The translations under genes and the position numbers were made by a program. A stretch of DNA of 64,000 nucleotides from an uncultured Oceanospirillaceae bacterium (GTDB lineage Bacteria; Pseudomonadota; Gammaproteobacteria; Pseudomonadales; Balneatricaceae), in assembly GCA_913057435.1 (NCBI GenBank), contig CAJXNY010000004.1, positions 62,001-126,000 on the forward strand, written 5' to 3'. Shown here piece by piece: positions 26,621-35,223 of this stretch. Under the pieces are notes generated by a model. That model saw only the letters and a list, made by a program, of their open reading frames with translations, was not told the origin of the DNA and made no database searches. Numbering within the stretch: the first letter of the stretch is position 1; each line of letters starts with the position of its first letter.

Positions 26621-29600
26621 CTACCAGATTATCGGGGCCTGTTGCGGGAATTCACCCGCCAGCTGCCATGGCTGCCACAGACCACCATTGGCCGCCTGAA
26701 TAGCAAAATTAAGGGTCAGTCGGGCATCCGCAGACAGCGGTGCTGCACCCGTACTTTTCGTCGTTGTTCCGTTCGTTGCTGATGTCGCAACGGCACCGGC
26801 CTTACCAGAGTCGGTGGTGCGCACGGGCACCTGGAAACGCAGTTCAGCACGGGCTTCCCGTGGACTGACCAGCTCGCGGTGGGCCTGCACCAGCCGCAGC
26901 AATGCCCAGGGGCCTTTGCTGCTGAACCGGGCCTGGGTGTCTTCCACCCGCATATCTGACTGAGCCGGATCACGACGGGGCCGTTGCGTTGAGAGCTGTG
27001 CCCAGTTCAGATCCAGACTGAGTGGCTGGCCCGGCTGCCAGACCAGCTGATCACCGCCATTGGGGTAGTGGATCTGCGTGGTTGGAGTGGTCAGTGACCA
27101 GAGCACGATCTGCTCGTCAGCATTACGCCGATGGGGCTGGCTGCGGAAGCGGGTCTGCAGCTGTACCGGTGCGCCCTGGCCTGCCAGGTAGAGTGGGTCC
27201 AGCGCTATACGGGCCTGCTTGATGCGATAGAGGAACGTCTGCATCGGCTCCCAGCGGACCCCTTCCAGCGCATCCGCCTGGCTGCTGAGTGCCTCCAGCT
27301 GGCTGCCAAACTGCTGACTGAACTGCTGCCAGCGGCGTGGTTCAAGGTCCGGCGCACCAAGGTTGGCAAACGGAAACTTACCGGCCAGCAGGCGGTTAAA
27401 GCCTTCAGCCAGCAGCTTGTAATCCGCCGCCAGGGTGGACTCGTTATGGCCGATACAGAGCAGATCGGCCTCTTCGTAGATCGCCTGCTGGCGCTCGGAG
27501 AACAGATCATTGTTGAGCATGCCCGGTGCTTTGAGCTGCTGATTACAGTTATCGATGCTCAGCTGCAGCAGGTTCTGCTGGTAGTAGCTGCGCAGCTGCG
27601 CCAGCTGGCTGCCGTCGTCGCTGAACTGCAAATCCAGATCCAGCTGGCGCACCGTGTTGTCCCAGAAGAAACGGCGACTGTTGGCGGCTTCACGGGCCTG
27701 GGGGGCAGCTTCATCAAACCAGCGAGTATACGGGCGGGCATAGTTCACCAGCCGCTGTACCCGGATCTGCTGACCATTGAGGTAATCCGTCAGGCTGGCT
27801 TTATCACCAGTACGGCGATACAGCAGCGGGCTGTCGTTCTCGGTCAGGGTCGGCAGGTAGAGCGAGCTGGACTGATACAGCTGATCCACCGCACCGAGCT
27901 GGAACGCCGCCGTCTGATTGAGACAGCTGTACCAGTGAGTATCCTCCAGTTCCAGATCCAGCTGACCATACAGCCGCACCAGCGCCACCAGTTCCTCCTG
28001 GCTACCGGCAAAGGCATCACTAAGCCGCTCCACCTGCTCTTCCTGAGTGCGGGCATGGGGTGGCCGCTGCAGGGCTTCGGCCATACGGTCGCTCACCAGA
28101 CCGGTAATCTGACCCCGGGCCAGCCGGTCAACCAGATCACCCGACCCACCGACACCGGCATTGCTGCGCGGCTGGCTGGTAAACTGCTGATACTCCCGCA
28201 GGCGGGTCAGTGCCTGGATCAGCGGTGCGCGTTTAATCAGCACACTGCTGTCACACCAGGCGATGCCGCTGCTGCTGTCTTCCATAAACGGCTGCTCCAG
28301 CAAGCTACGCAACCGCTCCAGCTCTTCGGTAAAACTGACGGTCCAGTTCAGCCCCACATCGCTCTGTTCCAGCACCCGCAAAAACGGCGGGATCTCGGCA
28401 TCTTCAAGCAAGTCAAGCAATGGCCCGTCACAGGTACTAATCTGGAACGGGGCTGCCACTTTTCCCAGCCCCGCTGCCGGGTAGCTGTAGTTGTCCCGCA
28501 GCTGGCCCAGTGCGCCATCCAGATGGTTCCACTGATCCCGGCAGACGTTATCCTGGGCGGTACTGCCCAGCCAGCGCAGGTCGATATTGTCGCTCCACTG
28601 GGCGAACAGCGCGGCATCCCCCCGACTGACCGGCTCATCACCGGCCAGTTTATCCAGCAGCCTCACACCACTTTTCACCTCGGAGCCCAGCGCATCGGCC
28701 AATCGCTGGCTGCGCTGGGCCAGGGCGGCCAGCACCCGTGGCTGAAAATGTTCCGGCAGCTCCAGCGGCTGTTTGTAGTCGACTTTTAACAGCGCCCGGG
28801 TGAACGCCGTATCCGAGCGGGCCAGACTGTGGGGCACGGCACGGTCATACAGATACTGGGTCAGCTTGTAGAACGCCTCGCGCATATTATCCAGCTCGCT
28901 GGCGTTGGCGTAGCGAACGATGCGGCGATACAGCGCCAGATGGTGCTCAAACGCCAGCAGCTCGGTGGTGTAGGCGTACAGTTCGGTTTCGGTGCGTTCC
29001 ACCTCACCACTGAGGCCACTGGCTTCAGGCTTGAGCAGTGTTTGCGCTTTTGCCTGCAACCGACAGCGTAACGCCGGGAAGATCAGCTTGGCAAAAGCAC
29101 CATCGGCAATCACTTTACTGGTGCTGCGCGAGGTACGGGCATCAAACCAGGAATAGGGAATATTCCAGTAGATGGCACGATCCTGAATACCGGAGATCAG
29201 CCGCAACAGACTGAAATAGTCGTCTTCGGCCAGCGGCTTTTTGCAGTTGGTGCTGACCCCGATCTGCTGTTCGGTGGCTTTAAGCAGTTGCACGGTTTCC
29301 AGCTGCAGCTGGGTCTGGCGTTTGAGGTCCGCCGCGCTGATCAGCAGCGACAGAAACAGCCCGCCCAGTAACCACAGGCTGACTTTTTGTACCCGACGTA
29401 AACGCAGGTTGCGCGACCACACTGCCCGACGCAGTGGCTGGGCCAGGTGACGTTCGGCAAACCATTTCTGCCGCGCCAGCTCGGCCACACCCAGTGGTGC
29501 GCTGTTACGGTCCAGCGCGCCGCTGAAATAGAAGCCACGCACACTGGCACCGCTCTCATATACGGTTTTATCGAACACTTCACCCAGCACATGGGTGAGG

Positions 29601-30472
29601 CTCTCTTCCAGCGCCGCCAGCTGGCGGGGAAACAGTACAAAGTCACGGGCATCGGCCACGCTGAGGGTTTCTTCACTGAACCCGGCCAGCTCCGCCGCCT
29701 GCAGGTTATAGAGCTGGCGGGTGATCTGATCCAGCCCTTTGCCCACCCACTCCGGCTGGAAGCGGGCTTCCAGTTCATTGGGGCTGGACCAGCCAAAAAT
29801 CTGTCCCTGCAGCGCTTCAAAGCGCCGCCAGAAGGTACGGTAGCCTGGCACCCGGTCGGTCTGGGTGATGACCACATACACCGGCAGCACAAATTCCAGC
29901 TCTTTCTGCAGCAACCACAGCAGGCTGTGCAGCTGGCGCGCCACGGTACGTTGGCGCTCACGGCTACGACTGAGCAGGGTTTCAGCCGAGATGGTCAGCA
30001 CCACGCCATCCACCGGGCGTTCCGGGCGCAGCTGATTCAAGTCGCGGAGCACCGATTTCAACCCGGCTTCGCCCTCTTCCTGCTGCTGCGCATCGATCAG
30101 TACCCCTTTATCCAGCACCTGCCAGGCAGCATGGCGCGGAGAGCGTTTAAGCAGACGGCTCAGCGGATGGGCGCGGTCACCTTTGCCCAGCGCATGCATC
30201 AACCGGCTGCGACCACTGTCAGGTTCACCGATCACCAGCAGCCAGGGGTTTTCATAGCGTCCGCCCGGGCCGGTGTTCAGATCCGTCACCAGCGCCAGCA
30301 GTTCACGCCACAGCTCTTTGACGGGCTGACGCTGACGCAGGCCACGCCACAGGGTGCTGAACAGTTTGCCCAGCTTCAGGCTGCGGCTGCGGGCACGCAT
30401 AATCAGCACCAGCACCACGCTCATCAGCAGCAGTGAGATACCGGCAGTAAGGTAAAAAATCCAGATACTCAT
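26621..30472 (-). CDS. tssM: T6SS inner-membrane protein TssM (IcmF/VasK)
   Basis: TssM spans the envelope and, with TssL and TssJ, forms the membrane complex that docks the baseplate. At 1283 residues it has an N-terminal membrane helix (about 5-25), a cytoplasmic NTPase-like domain, another helix near 358-378 (VSLWLLGGLFLSLLISAADL), and a large periplasmic part ending in the DUF1215/C-terminal beta domain. The Walker A-like loop reads GEPDSGRS at 82-89, with Arg where Lys is usual, so nucleotide hydrolysis is doubtful. Its ATG overlaps the tssL stop (ATGA). Confidence 0.96.
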   Translation of the reverse strand: MSIWIFYLTAGISLLLMSVVLVLIMRARSRSLKLGKLFSTLWRGLRQRQPVKELWRELLALVTDLNTGPGGRYENPWLLVIGEPDSGRSRLMHALGKGDRAHPLSRLLKRSPRHAAWQVLDKGVLIDAQQQEEGEAGLKSVLRDLNQLRPERPVDGVVLTISAETLLSRSRERQRTVARQLHSLLWLLQKELEFVLPVYVVITQTDRVPGYRTFWRRFEALQGQIFGWSSPNELEARFQPEWVGKGLDQITRQLYNLQAAELAGFSEETLSVADARDFVLFPRQLAALEESLTHVLGEVFDKTVYESGASVRGFYFSGALDRNSAPLGVAELARQKWFAERHLAQPLRRAVWSRNLRLRRVQKVSLWLLGGLFLSLLISAADLKRQTQLQLETVQLLKATEQQIGVSTNCKKPLAEDDYFSLLRLISGIQDRAIYWNIPYSWFDARTSRSTSKVIADGAFAKLIFPALRCRLQAKAQTLLKPEASGLSGEVERTETELYAYTTELLAFEHHLALYRRIVRYANASELDNMREAFYKLTQYLYDRAVPHSLARSDTAFTRALLKVDYKQPLELPEHFQPRVLAALAQRSQRLADALGSEVKSGVRLLDKLAGDEPVSRGDAALFAQWSDNIDLRWLGSTAQDNVCRDQWNHLDGALGQLRDNYSYPAAGLGKVAAPFQISTCDGPLLDLLEDAEIPPFLRVLEQSDVGLNWTVSFTEELERLRSLLEQPFMEDSSSGIAWCDSSVLIKRAPLIQALTRLREYQQFTSQPRSNAGVGGSGDLVDRLARGQITGLVSDRMAEALQRPPHARTQEEQVERLSDAFAGSQEELVALVRLYGQLDLELEDTHWYSCLNQTAAFQLGAVDQLYQSSSLYLPTLTENDSPLLYRRTGDKASLTDYLNGQQIRVQRLVNYARPYTRWFDEAAPQAREAANSRRFFWDNTVRQLDLDLQFSDDGSQLAQLRSYYQQNLLQLSIDNCNQQLKAPGMLNNDLFSERQQAIYEEADLLCIGHNESTLAADYKLLAEGFNRLLAGKFPFANLGAPDLEPRRWQQFSQQFGSQLEALSSQADALEGVRWEPMQTFLYRIKQARIALDPLYLAGQGAPVQLQTRFRSQPHRRNADEQIVLWSLTTPTTQIHYPNGGDQLVWQPGQPLSLDLNWAQLSTQRPRRDPAQSDMRVEDTQARFSSKGPWALLRLVQAHRELVSPREARAELRFQVPVRTTDSGKAGAVATSATNGTTTKSTGAAPLSADARLTLNFAIQAANGGLWQPWQLAGEFPQQAPIIW

Positions 30473-31317
30473 GGGCCAACATCCTTCAGCACAGTGACAG
30501 ACCGACGCTCAGGCTGTGATTGACGTTCAGACCGGGGTTGAGGGGGCGGGCTGATTACCGGTGCAGCCGGGCGCTGGGTAGTGGTCGCCGACTGCATCTG
30601 CGCTTTCAGTACCCGATTCAGCTCCAGCCCGGTCAGCAGCCACACCGCCAGTGCCACCAGCAAAAAGCCGCCTACACCCAGCGCCATCTTGCGCCACCAG
30701 CTGCGCATGGCCGCCAGTTTCTGCGCTTCCTTACCCACCAGATTGAAGTTATAGGCCTGACCACAAGCCTGTTCGGGCAGCTGGGCGTCCAGCCGCAGCT
30801 GGTTCAGCTGGTGACGATACTCAGCCAGCCGGTCGGGCTGGTAGCGCAGCTCACCGCAGAACCCCAGTTGCAACAGCATCAGGTAAACAGTGGCCAGCTG
30901 GTCGAGATAGACCGGGTTGGTGAACCGGGCCTGCAAGCTGTTGATCTGGCGGAACAGGCGTCGACCAGCAATGGAGGTCTGGTATTGCTGCTCTTCGATC
31001 AGATAATCAAACCAGATGTCTCTACCTGCCCAGTCCAGCTGATGGATCAGCATCTCGTCCGCCAGTGCCGCCAGCGCGTAACGCAACTCTTCACGCAGTG
31101 CGGGCGCAACGTCAGTACTGTGGCTGAACAGCTCCTCAAATACCCGCTTGACCTGCAACGCCGTGCGCCCGGCCAGTACTTTGGCATCATCCTGATCATC
31201 CTCATCTGCCGACTCTAGCTGCTCAGCATTATCCCGCCCCTGCAGCCCCAGCTCCTGGGTAATCAGGTACAGGCGTTCATAACCACTGAGAAACAGATCC
31301 ACCGCTGCCCGTTCCAT
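30469..31317 (-). CDS. tssL: T6SS inner-membrane protein TssL (DotU)
   Basis: TssL is the DotU-family partner of TssM that contacts TssK and the baseplate. The 282 residues comprise a helical cytoplasmic domain (about 1-200, including LRYALAALADEMLIHQLDWAGR and YLMLLQLGFCGELRY), one membrane helix (about 213-235) and a short Pro/Gln/Ser-rich periplasmic tail. No OmpA-like peptidoglycan-binding domain is fused, unlike some TssL proteins. Located between tssK and tssM with a 4-bp gap and a 4-bp overlap. Confidence 0.95.
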   Translation of the reverse strand: MERAAVDLFLSGYERLYLITQELGLQGRDNAEQLESADEDDQDDAKVLAGRTALQVKRVFEELFSHSTDVAPALREELRYALAALADEMLIHQLDWAGRDIWFDYLIEEQQYQTSIAGRRLFRQINSLQARFTNPVYLDQLATVYLMLLQLGFCGELRYQPDRLAEYRHQLNQLRLDAQLPEQACGQAYNFNLVGKEAQKLAAMRSWWRKMALGVGGFLLVALAVWLLTGLELNRVLKAQMQSATTTQRPAAPVISPPPQPRSERQSQPERRSVTVLKDVGP

Positions 31318-31321
31318 CGTC

Positions 31322-32686
31322 TCAGGCCTCCCCGTTCTTGGCTGGCTGGTAGTAGATAATCTCTTGCGGCGGTGTCAGATCGTCGTCGCCAATCACCACC
31401 AGCACTTCGCCCGTCTGAATCACCGGCTGTAATTCCCCTTCGCCACCGAGCGGCTGATTACCCAGCTGATAGAGCTGCGCATCACCCCGTTTAGTTACCC
31501 GACTATGGGCCTCCGGCGTCAGCGGTTCATAGCTGGCACCCGGCGAACGCTGGCGCTTGAGCAGTTCCAGCACAGGCCGGGAGCCGATCCGGGCCCGCTC
31601 CATCCAGCGCTCCAGGTATTCCGCCGACTGGCCCGGCGCCGGTTTCACTTCGATGATCATCTCGTCCACATTCCAGCCTTCGGCCACGTTGAGCCAGAAG
31701 GTGCGATCACGGCCGCGCTGGAAGCGGTGCAGCTGCCAGGTCAGCGGGATGCTGTTGATCAGCTGGTAGATATGCTTCATCACCGTCAGCAGCGAGGCCG
31801 CCGGGCGATCATGGTTGTACGCCGGAATCTCGGCCGGTAACGGGTTCGTCTGCAGGGTGGCCAGCTGGCCATACAGGGTCGCCAGCGTTTTCAGCAACTC
31901 GAACGGATGGGCACAGCGGGATTTGACCAGCACTTCCAGCGGTGGCAGCGCCACGGTAAAAGCAAACAGCGACTGCGAGCTGATCTGCTGCGTCGCGGCC
32001 AGATAACCGGCGTTGTGGCGCAGCTTGCGGACCAGCTGTTCCAGCCGTTTCTGCAGGCTTTTACGCTCCATAAAATCAGCCGCAGAGGCACTGAGCAGCG
32101 GCGGCAGTTGAGGGCTGAGTTCAAACTGGCTGGACGGGGTTTTCACCACCTGACACAGGGCGATGGAAATGTATTTGTCGGAGACTTTATCCCCCACCCA
32201 AAGCTCGACCTGGGCGCGCATCCGGTCCACCTGGACCTGACCGGCCATGTTGGTTTCATCCACTTCCAGCCGCCCTTCCACGGTATCAAAGCGCTGAGCA
32301 GCCCCCTGACCCGAGGCTGAGCCTTCGCTGCGAATGGGTACCCGCAGGTGAACCTGGGCCTGTTTCATGCTGTCCAGATCGACAAAATCAGCCAGCTCAA
32401 TCGACAGCTCCGCCGGGCGGCCATAGGCTTCACCCAGCTGGATGACCAGCCCGTCGGGCATGACCGCACGCACCTTGCTGACGGTAATTCGGCCCGACTC
32501 CAGGTCGGTTTTATCCAGCGCCAGATCCAGCAGCCCCCAGTAAAATGGCTGTACCTGCTGCAGCTGGTGTAACGCCTGACGCTCGACATACAGATCATTC
32601 TGCTGCAGGTGCTGGGGGGTCAACAGCATCCCCTCTGTCCACAGCAAAGGATCGTCGATACAGGCGGTTTTCGTTGTATTCACCAT
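31322..32686 (-). CDS. tssK: T6SS baseplate protein TssK
   Basis: TssK is the trimeric baseplate component that links the TssEFG wedge to the membrane complex. The 454 residues start with the family pattern (DPLLWTEGMLLTPQHLQQNDLYVE) and run through the shell domain to the C-terminal neck/head regions. Length is typical. Its start overlaps the end of tssJ by 7 bp. Confidence 0.96.
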   Translation of the reverse strand: MVNTTKTACIDDPLLWTEGMLLTPQHLQQNDLYVERQALHQLQQVQPFYWGLLDLALDKTDLESGRITVSKVRAVMPDGLVIQLGEAYGRPAELSIELADFVDLDSMKQAQVHLRVPIRSEGSASGQGAAQRFDTVEGRLEVDETNMAGQVQVDRMRAQVELWVGDKVSDKYISIALCQVVKTPSSQFELSPQLPPLLSASAADFMERKSLQKRLEQLVRKLRHNAGYLAATQQISSQSLFAFTVALPPLEVLVKSRCAHPFELLKTLATLYGQLATLQTNPLPAEIPAYNHDRPAASLLTVMKHIYQLINSIPLTWQLHRFQRGRDRTFWLNVAEGWNVDEMIIEVKPAPGQSAEYLERWMERARIGSRPVLELLKRQRSPGASYEPLTPEAHSRVTKRGDAQLYQLGNQPLGGEGELQPVIQTGEVLVVIGDDDLTPPQEIIYYQPAKNGEA

Positions 32687-33177
32687 AAACTCCAGCCCGG
32701 TTGTTCGGTGACCGCAATACGGTCTTTGCGCAGCTGTAACTGCATATCGTCGTAACCGGTGATATCTACCGGCAGCTGGCCGCTTTTATCCAGATAGTTA
32801 GCGAACACCATCACCCGCACCGCCTTGTCGTAACCACTGGGCAGTTCGATCTCTGCCAGATTGTAGCCAGGGGGCACCTGCAGGCTGGCCACCTGCAGCT
32901 GAGCACCAAAACGGGTCTGCAGTCGCTGACGGTTGTTAAACCAGTCCACCGCGTTGTCTGGCAGCTGGGGCACCAGGGTCTGGTCACGAATAAACAGCAG
33001 ATCCACCATCACCGCCTGCATCTCGTTGGCATCGCTGTCACTGATCAGGGCGATGCTGCTCAGGCTGGTTTTTGGTTCGCTCAGGCCGGTCAGCTCACCC
33101 ACCGAACTGCAACCAGTCAGGATCAGCAGCGCACACAGGCTGATCAGTTTTGCTTTTATTGTTGTCATCTCAGTCAT
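32680..33177 (-). CDS. tssJ: T6SS outer-membrane lipoprotein TssJ
   Basis: TssJ anchors the T6SS membrane complex to the outer membrane. The signal peptide ends in the lipobox LTGC with predicted lipidated Cys23. The mature 140 residues show the transthyretin-like beta pattern of TssJ (MQAVMVDLLFIRDQTLVPQL, then VMVFANYLDKSG). The order tssJ-tssK-tssL-tssM is the most conserved part of T6SS clusters. Confidence 0.93.
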   Translation of the reverse strand: MTEMTTIKAKLISLCALLILTGCSSVGELTGLSEPKTSLSSIALISDSDANEMQAVMVDLLFIRDQTLVPQLPDNAVDWFNNRQRLQTRFGAQLQVASLQVPPGYNLAEIELPSGYDKAVRVMVFANYLDKSGQLPVDITGYDDMQLQLRKDRIAVTEQPGWSLW

Positions 33178-33179
33178 CC

Positions 33180-33578
33180 TCAGCCGATTACCAGTACGCG
33201 ATTAATACTGGGCACTGCCGTAAAACCCACGGTATTGGGTATCAGTCCGTTCTGGGTGGTCATGGAAGTCATCCGAGCCGCCGGGGCGATGCCACTGAAC
33301 AGCTTGAAACTGCCCAGAACATAGCGGTCCATAGAGATGATCAGGTTAGACACCACCCCCATCAGCCCCCCTGCTTCATCGCCATTACTGATGGTGCCTG
33401 GCGTCAGCAGGTTGTGCACCGAACCGGCACAGTAATACTGGTTAAAATTGGTTGGAATATGGGTGACCGACTGGGCCAGATTGGGGTACGGCAGCGGAAC
33501 CAGCGCAGGCCCGACGGCGGTTTTACACACATCCGGGAAGGCCAGTGACATGGCGGTAAACTGAGTGGTAGCAAACAT
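33180..33578 (-). CDS. PAAR-like DUF4150 spike-tip protein
   Basis: A 132-residue protein of the DUF4150 PAAR-like family, which caps the VgrG spike and can carry effectors. Family landmarks are SLAFPDVCKTAVGPALVPLPYPN, the Cys-containing middle segment, and SNGDEAGGLMGVVSN. The protein is the bare tip domain, with no C-terminal toxin extension. Its stop is followed after 2 bp by tssJ, and it follows the DUF3540 gene by 14 bp. Confidence 0.9.
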   Translation of the reverse strand: MFATTQFTAMSLAFPDVCKTAVGPALVPLPYPNLAQSVTHIPTNFNQYYCAGSVHNLLTPGTISNGDEAGGLMGVVSNLIISMDRYVLGSFKLFSGIAPAARMTSMTTQNGLIPNTVGFTAVPSINRVLVIG

Positions 33579-33592
33579 ACGGTGATCTCCCC

Positions 33593-34135
33593 TTAACCCA
33601 TGTGAATAATGTCGGCGTCAACTTTCAGCTCTTTGTCGGCACTGAGCTGTTGACGTTTGCTGTGCAGTTTCAGCAGTTCACGCACGCTGACAGACCAGTC
33701 ACCGAAGCGGCTGATATTAGTGCGCGCGTTCTGAATCCAGCTGCCCATAACCGTGGTGGTCATCTGGGCTGCCTGCGTCGACAGAGTGCCGCTGGCGGCG
33801 GTGATATCACAATCCACCGCGCTGCCCAGCTCCAGGCTCTGGCTGGCCACCAGTTGCAGCTGATCGCCCTGCAACGCCAGCGGCTGATCCAGGCTGCCCA
33901 GGGTCAGGGTCTGCTCGCTGCTGCGGGTCAGAATCTGGCTGATAAAAATGCCCTGCTCGGTAGTCACCAGTAACACCTGATCCCCGGCCTGGGGCTGTAC
34001 CAGGCAGGACACCGCCTGGCGCACCTGACGACCATCGCCAAGCGTCCAGAAATCACCCTCGCGCTGGCTCAGTTCAGCACTGAACCACTGGGGTTGCGTG
34101 TCCTGTTGCGGCAGATAGGAAAGCGCTGCATTCAT
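33593..34135 (-). CDS. T6SS-associated DUF3540 protein
   Basis: A 180-residue beta-rich protein matching the DUF3540 family pattern: N-terminal SELSQREGDFW-like strand, QAVSCLVQPQAGDQVLLVTTEQGIFI, then a repeated hydrophobic/polar beta stretch and an RELLKLHSKRQQLSADK tail. In known T6SS loci it occurs with DUF2169, pentapeptide and DUF4150 genes as a VgrG-associated module; its biochemical role is unknown. The start overlaps the preceding pentapeptide gene (ATGA). Confidence 0.8.
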   Translation of the reverse strand: MNAALSYLPQQDTQPQWFSAELSQREGDFWTLGDGRQVRQAVSCLVQPQAGDQVLLVTTEQGIFISQILTRSSEQTLTLGSLDQPLALQGDQLQLVASQSLELGSAVDCDITAASGTLSTQAAQMTTTVMGSWIQNARTNISRFGDWSVSVRELLKLHSKRQQLSADKELKVDADIIHMG

Positions 34136-35223
34136 TGTTCGTTCTCCATTGCCAGGCTGCGGCGTTCGCCACGCTGACGCTCGGTATCGGTCCAGCGAGC
34201 TGCCTTGAGGATGGCAGTACGCAATAATTTTTTAACCGGCTCCAGCCCGTGCAAAAACGCACGGCTCAGATCAGCACGGTGAAATTCGGTGTTATCCAGC
34301 TGAGCGTTGCTCAGGTCCGCCAGCAGCAGATTGGCCTGGCTCAGGTTACAGTCCGTCAGGCGAGCGCTCACCAGGTGGGCTTTGGTCAGATTGGCGGCAC
34401 TGAAATCAACCGCCTCCAGCTGCGCCTTCTGCCAGACCGTGCCTTCCAGGTTGGCCTGGCTCAGATCACAGCGCTGCAGCTGCGCCTGGGCAAACAGACA
34501 GGACATGCCCTGCATCTGTTGCATATCGCAGTCGTTAAAGCGGGCGCGGCTGAAGTCACATTCAAACAGCTGCGCCTGGGCCAGGCTGACCTGATCAAAC
34601 TGGCTGTCAGTAAAAGTGCAGCGCAGGTACTGCTGGTCAGCCAGTGATTGCTGGCGGAACTGACTTTTCACCAGCAGCACCTGCTCGAAGCGACAACCAG
34701 ACATATTCAGCTGGCTGAAATCAGTGTCCATCCAGCCACACTGGCTGATCTGTGCCTGGCCAAACTGGCTGCCATTAAACTCACAGCTGGCCATATTGCA
34801 GCGCTGCAACTGAACCTGGCGGAAGTCCGCCGCACCGAACTGACACTCGGTCAGCATCAGCAGGGTCAGTTCACTGTGCTGCCAGTCACTGCGCTGCAGA
34901 TCACAGCGGGTAAAGCTGCACTGACGCAGTACCTGACCACGGAACTGCGCCGCCACCAGCTGGCAGTCGATAAAGTTGATCTGCCCCAACTGCGCCGCGC
35001 TGAAATCACTGGCGCTGGCAAACTGGCAGTTAATAAAGGTACAGCCTGCCAGGGCAACCCCCTGCCAGTCGGTGAAGCCGAAACTGACCTGCTCAAACAC
35101 CGCATCGCGCAGATCCGTGTTGCGCAGCGCCGTCGCTTCGTTCAGCTGGACCGCCTGTACGGGGAGTCCCAGGCTCAGTTTGTGCTGCAGTTGTGCACGG
35201 TTCATCAGGGTCATCTCGTTCAT
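34132..35223 (-). CDS. Pentapeptide-repeat protein of the VgrG module
   Basis: A 363-residue protein made almost wholly of A(D/N)Lxx-type pentapeptide repeats (about residues 30-330, for example LSQANLEGTVWQKAQLEAVDF). These form a right-handed quadrilateral beta helix. It ends in a short charged tail. It overlaps both neighbours by 4 bp, DUF2169 before and DUF3540 after. It is probably an adaptor or spike-loading factor; the target is not known. Confidence 0.88.
   Translation of the reverse strand: MNEMTLMNRAQLQHKLSLGLPVQAVQLNEATALRNTDLRDAVFEQVSFGFTDWQGVALAGCTFINCQFASASDFSAAQLGQINFIDCQLVAAQFRGQVLRQCSFTRCDLQRSDWQHSELTLLMLTECQFGAADFRQVQLQRCNMASCEFNGSQFGQAQISQCGWMDTDFSQLNMSGCRFEQVLLVKSQFRQQSLADQQYLRCTFTDSQFDQVSLAQAQLFECDFSRARFNDCDMQQMQGMSCLFAQAQLQRCDLSQANLEGTVWQKAQLEAVDFSAANLTKAHLVSARLTDCNLSQANLLLADLSNAQLDNTEFHRADLSRAFLHGLEPVKKLLRTAILKAARWTDTERQRGERRSLAMENEQ

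Noticed and set aside
27131..28789. Long (552-codon) plus-strand frame inside tssM
   Set aside because: Antisense shadow of a well-supported TssM gene; Gln/Leu/His-rich composition typical of reversed GC-rich coding DNA, no ribosome-binding site.
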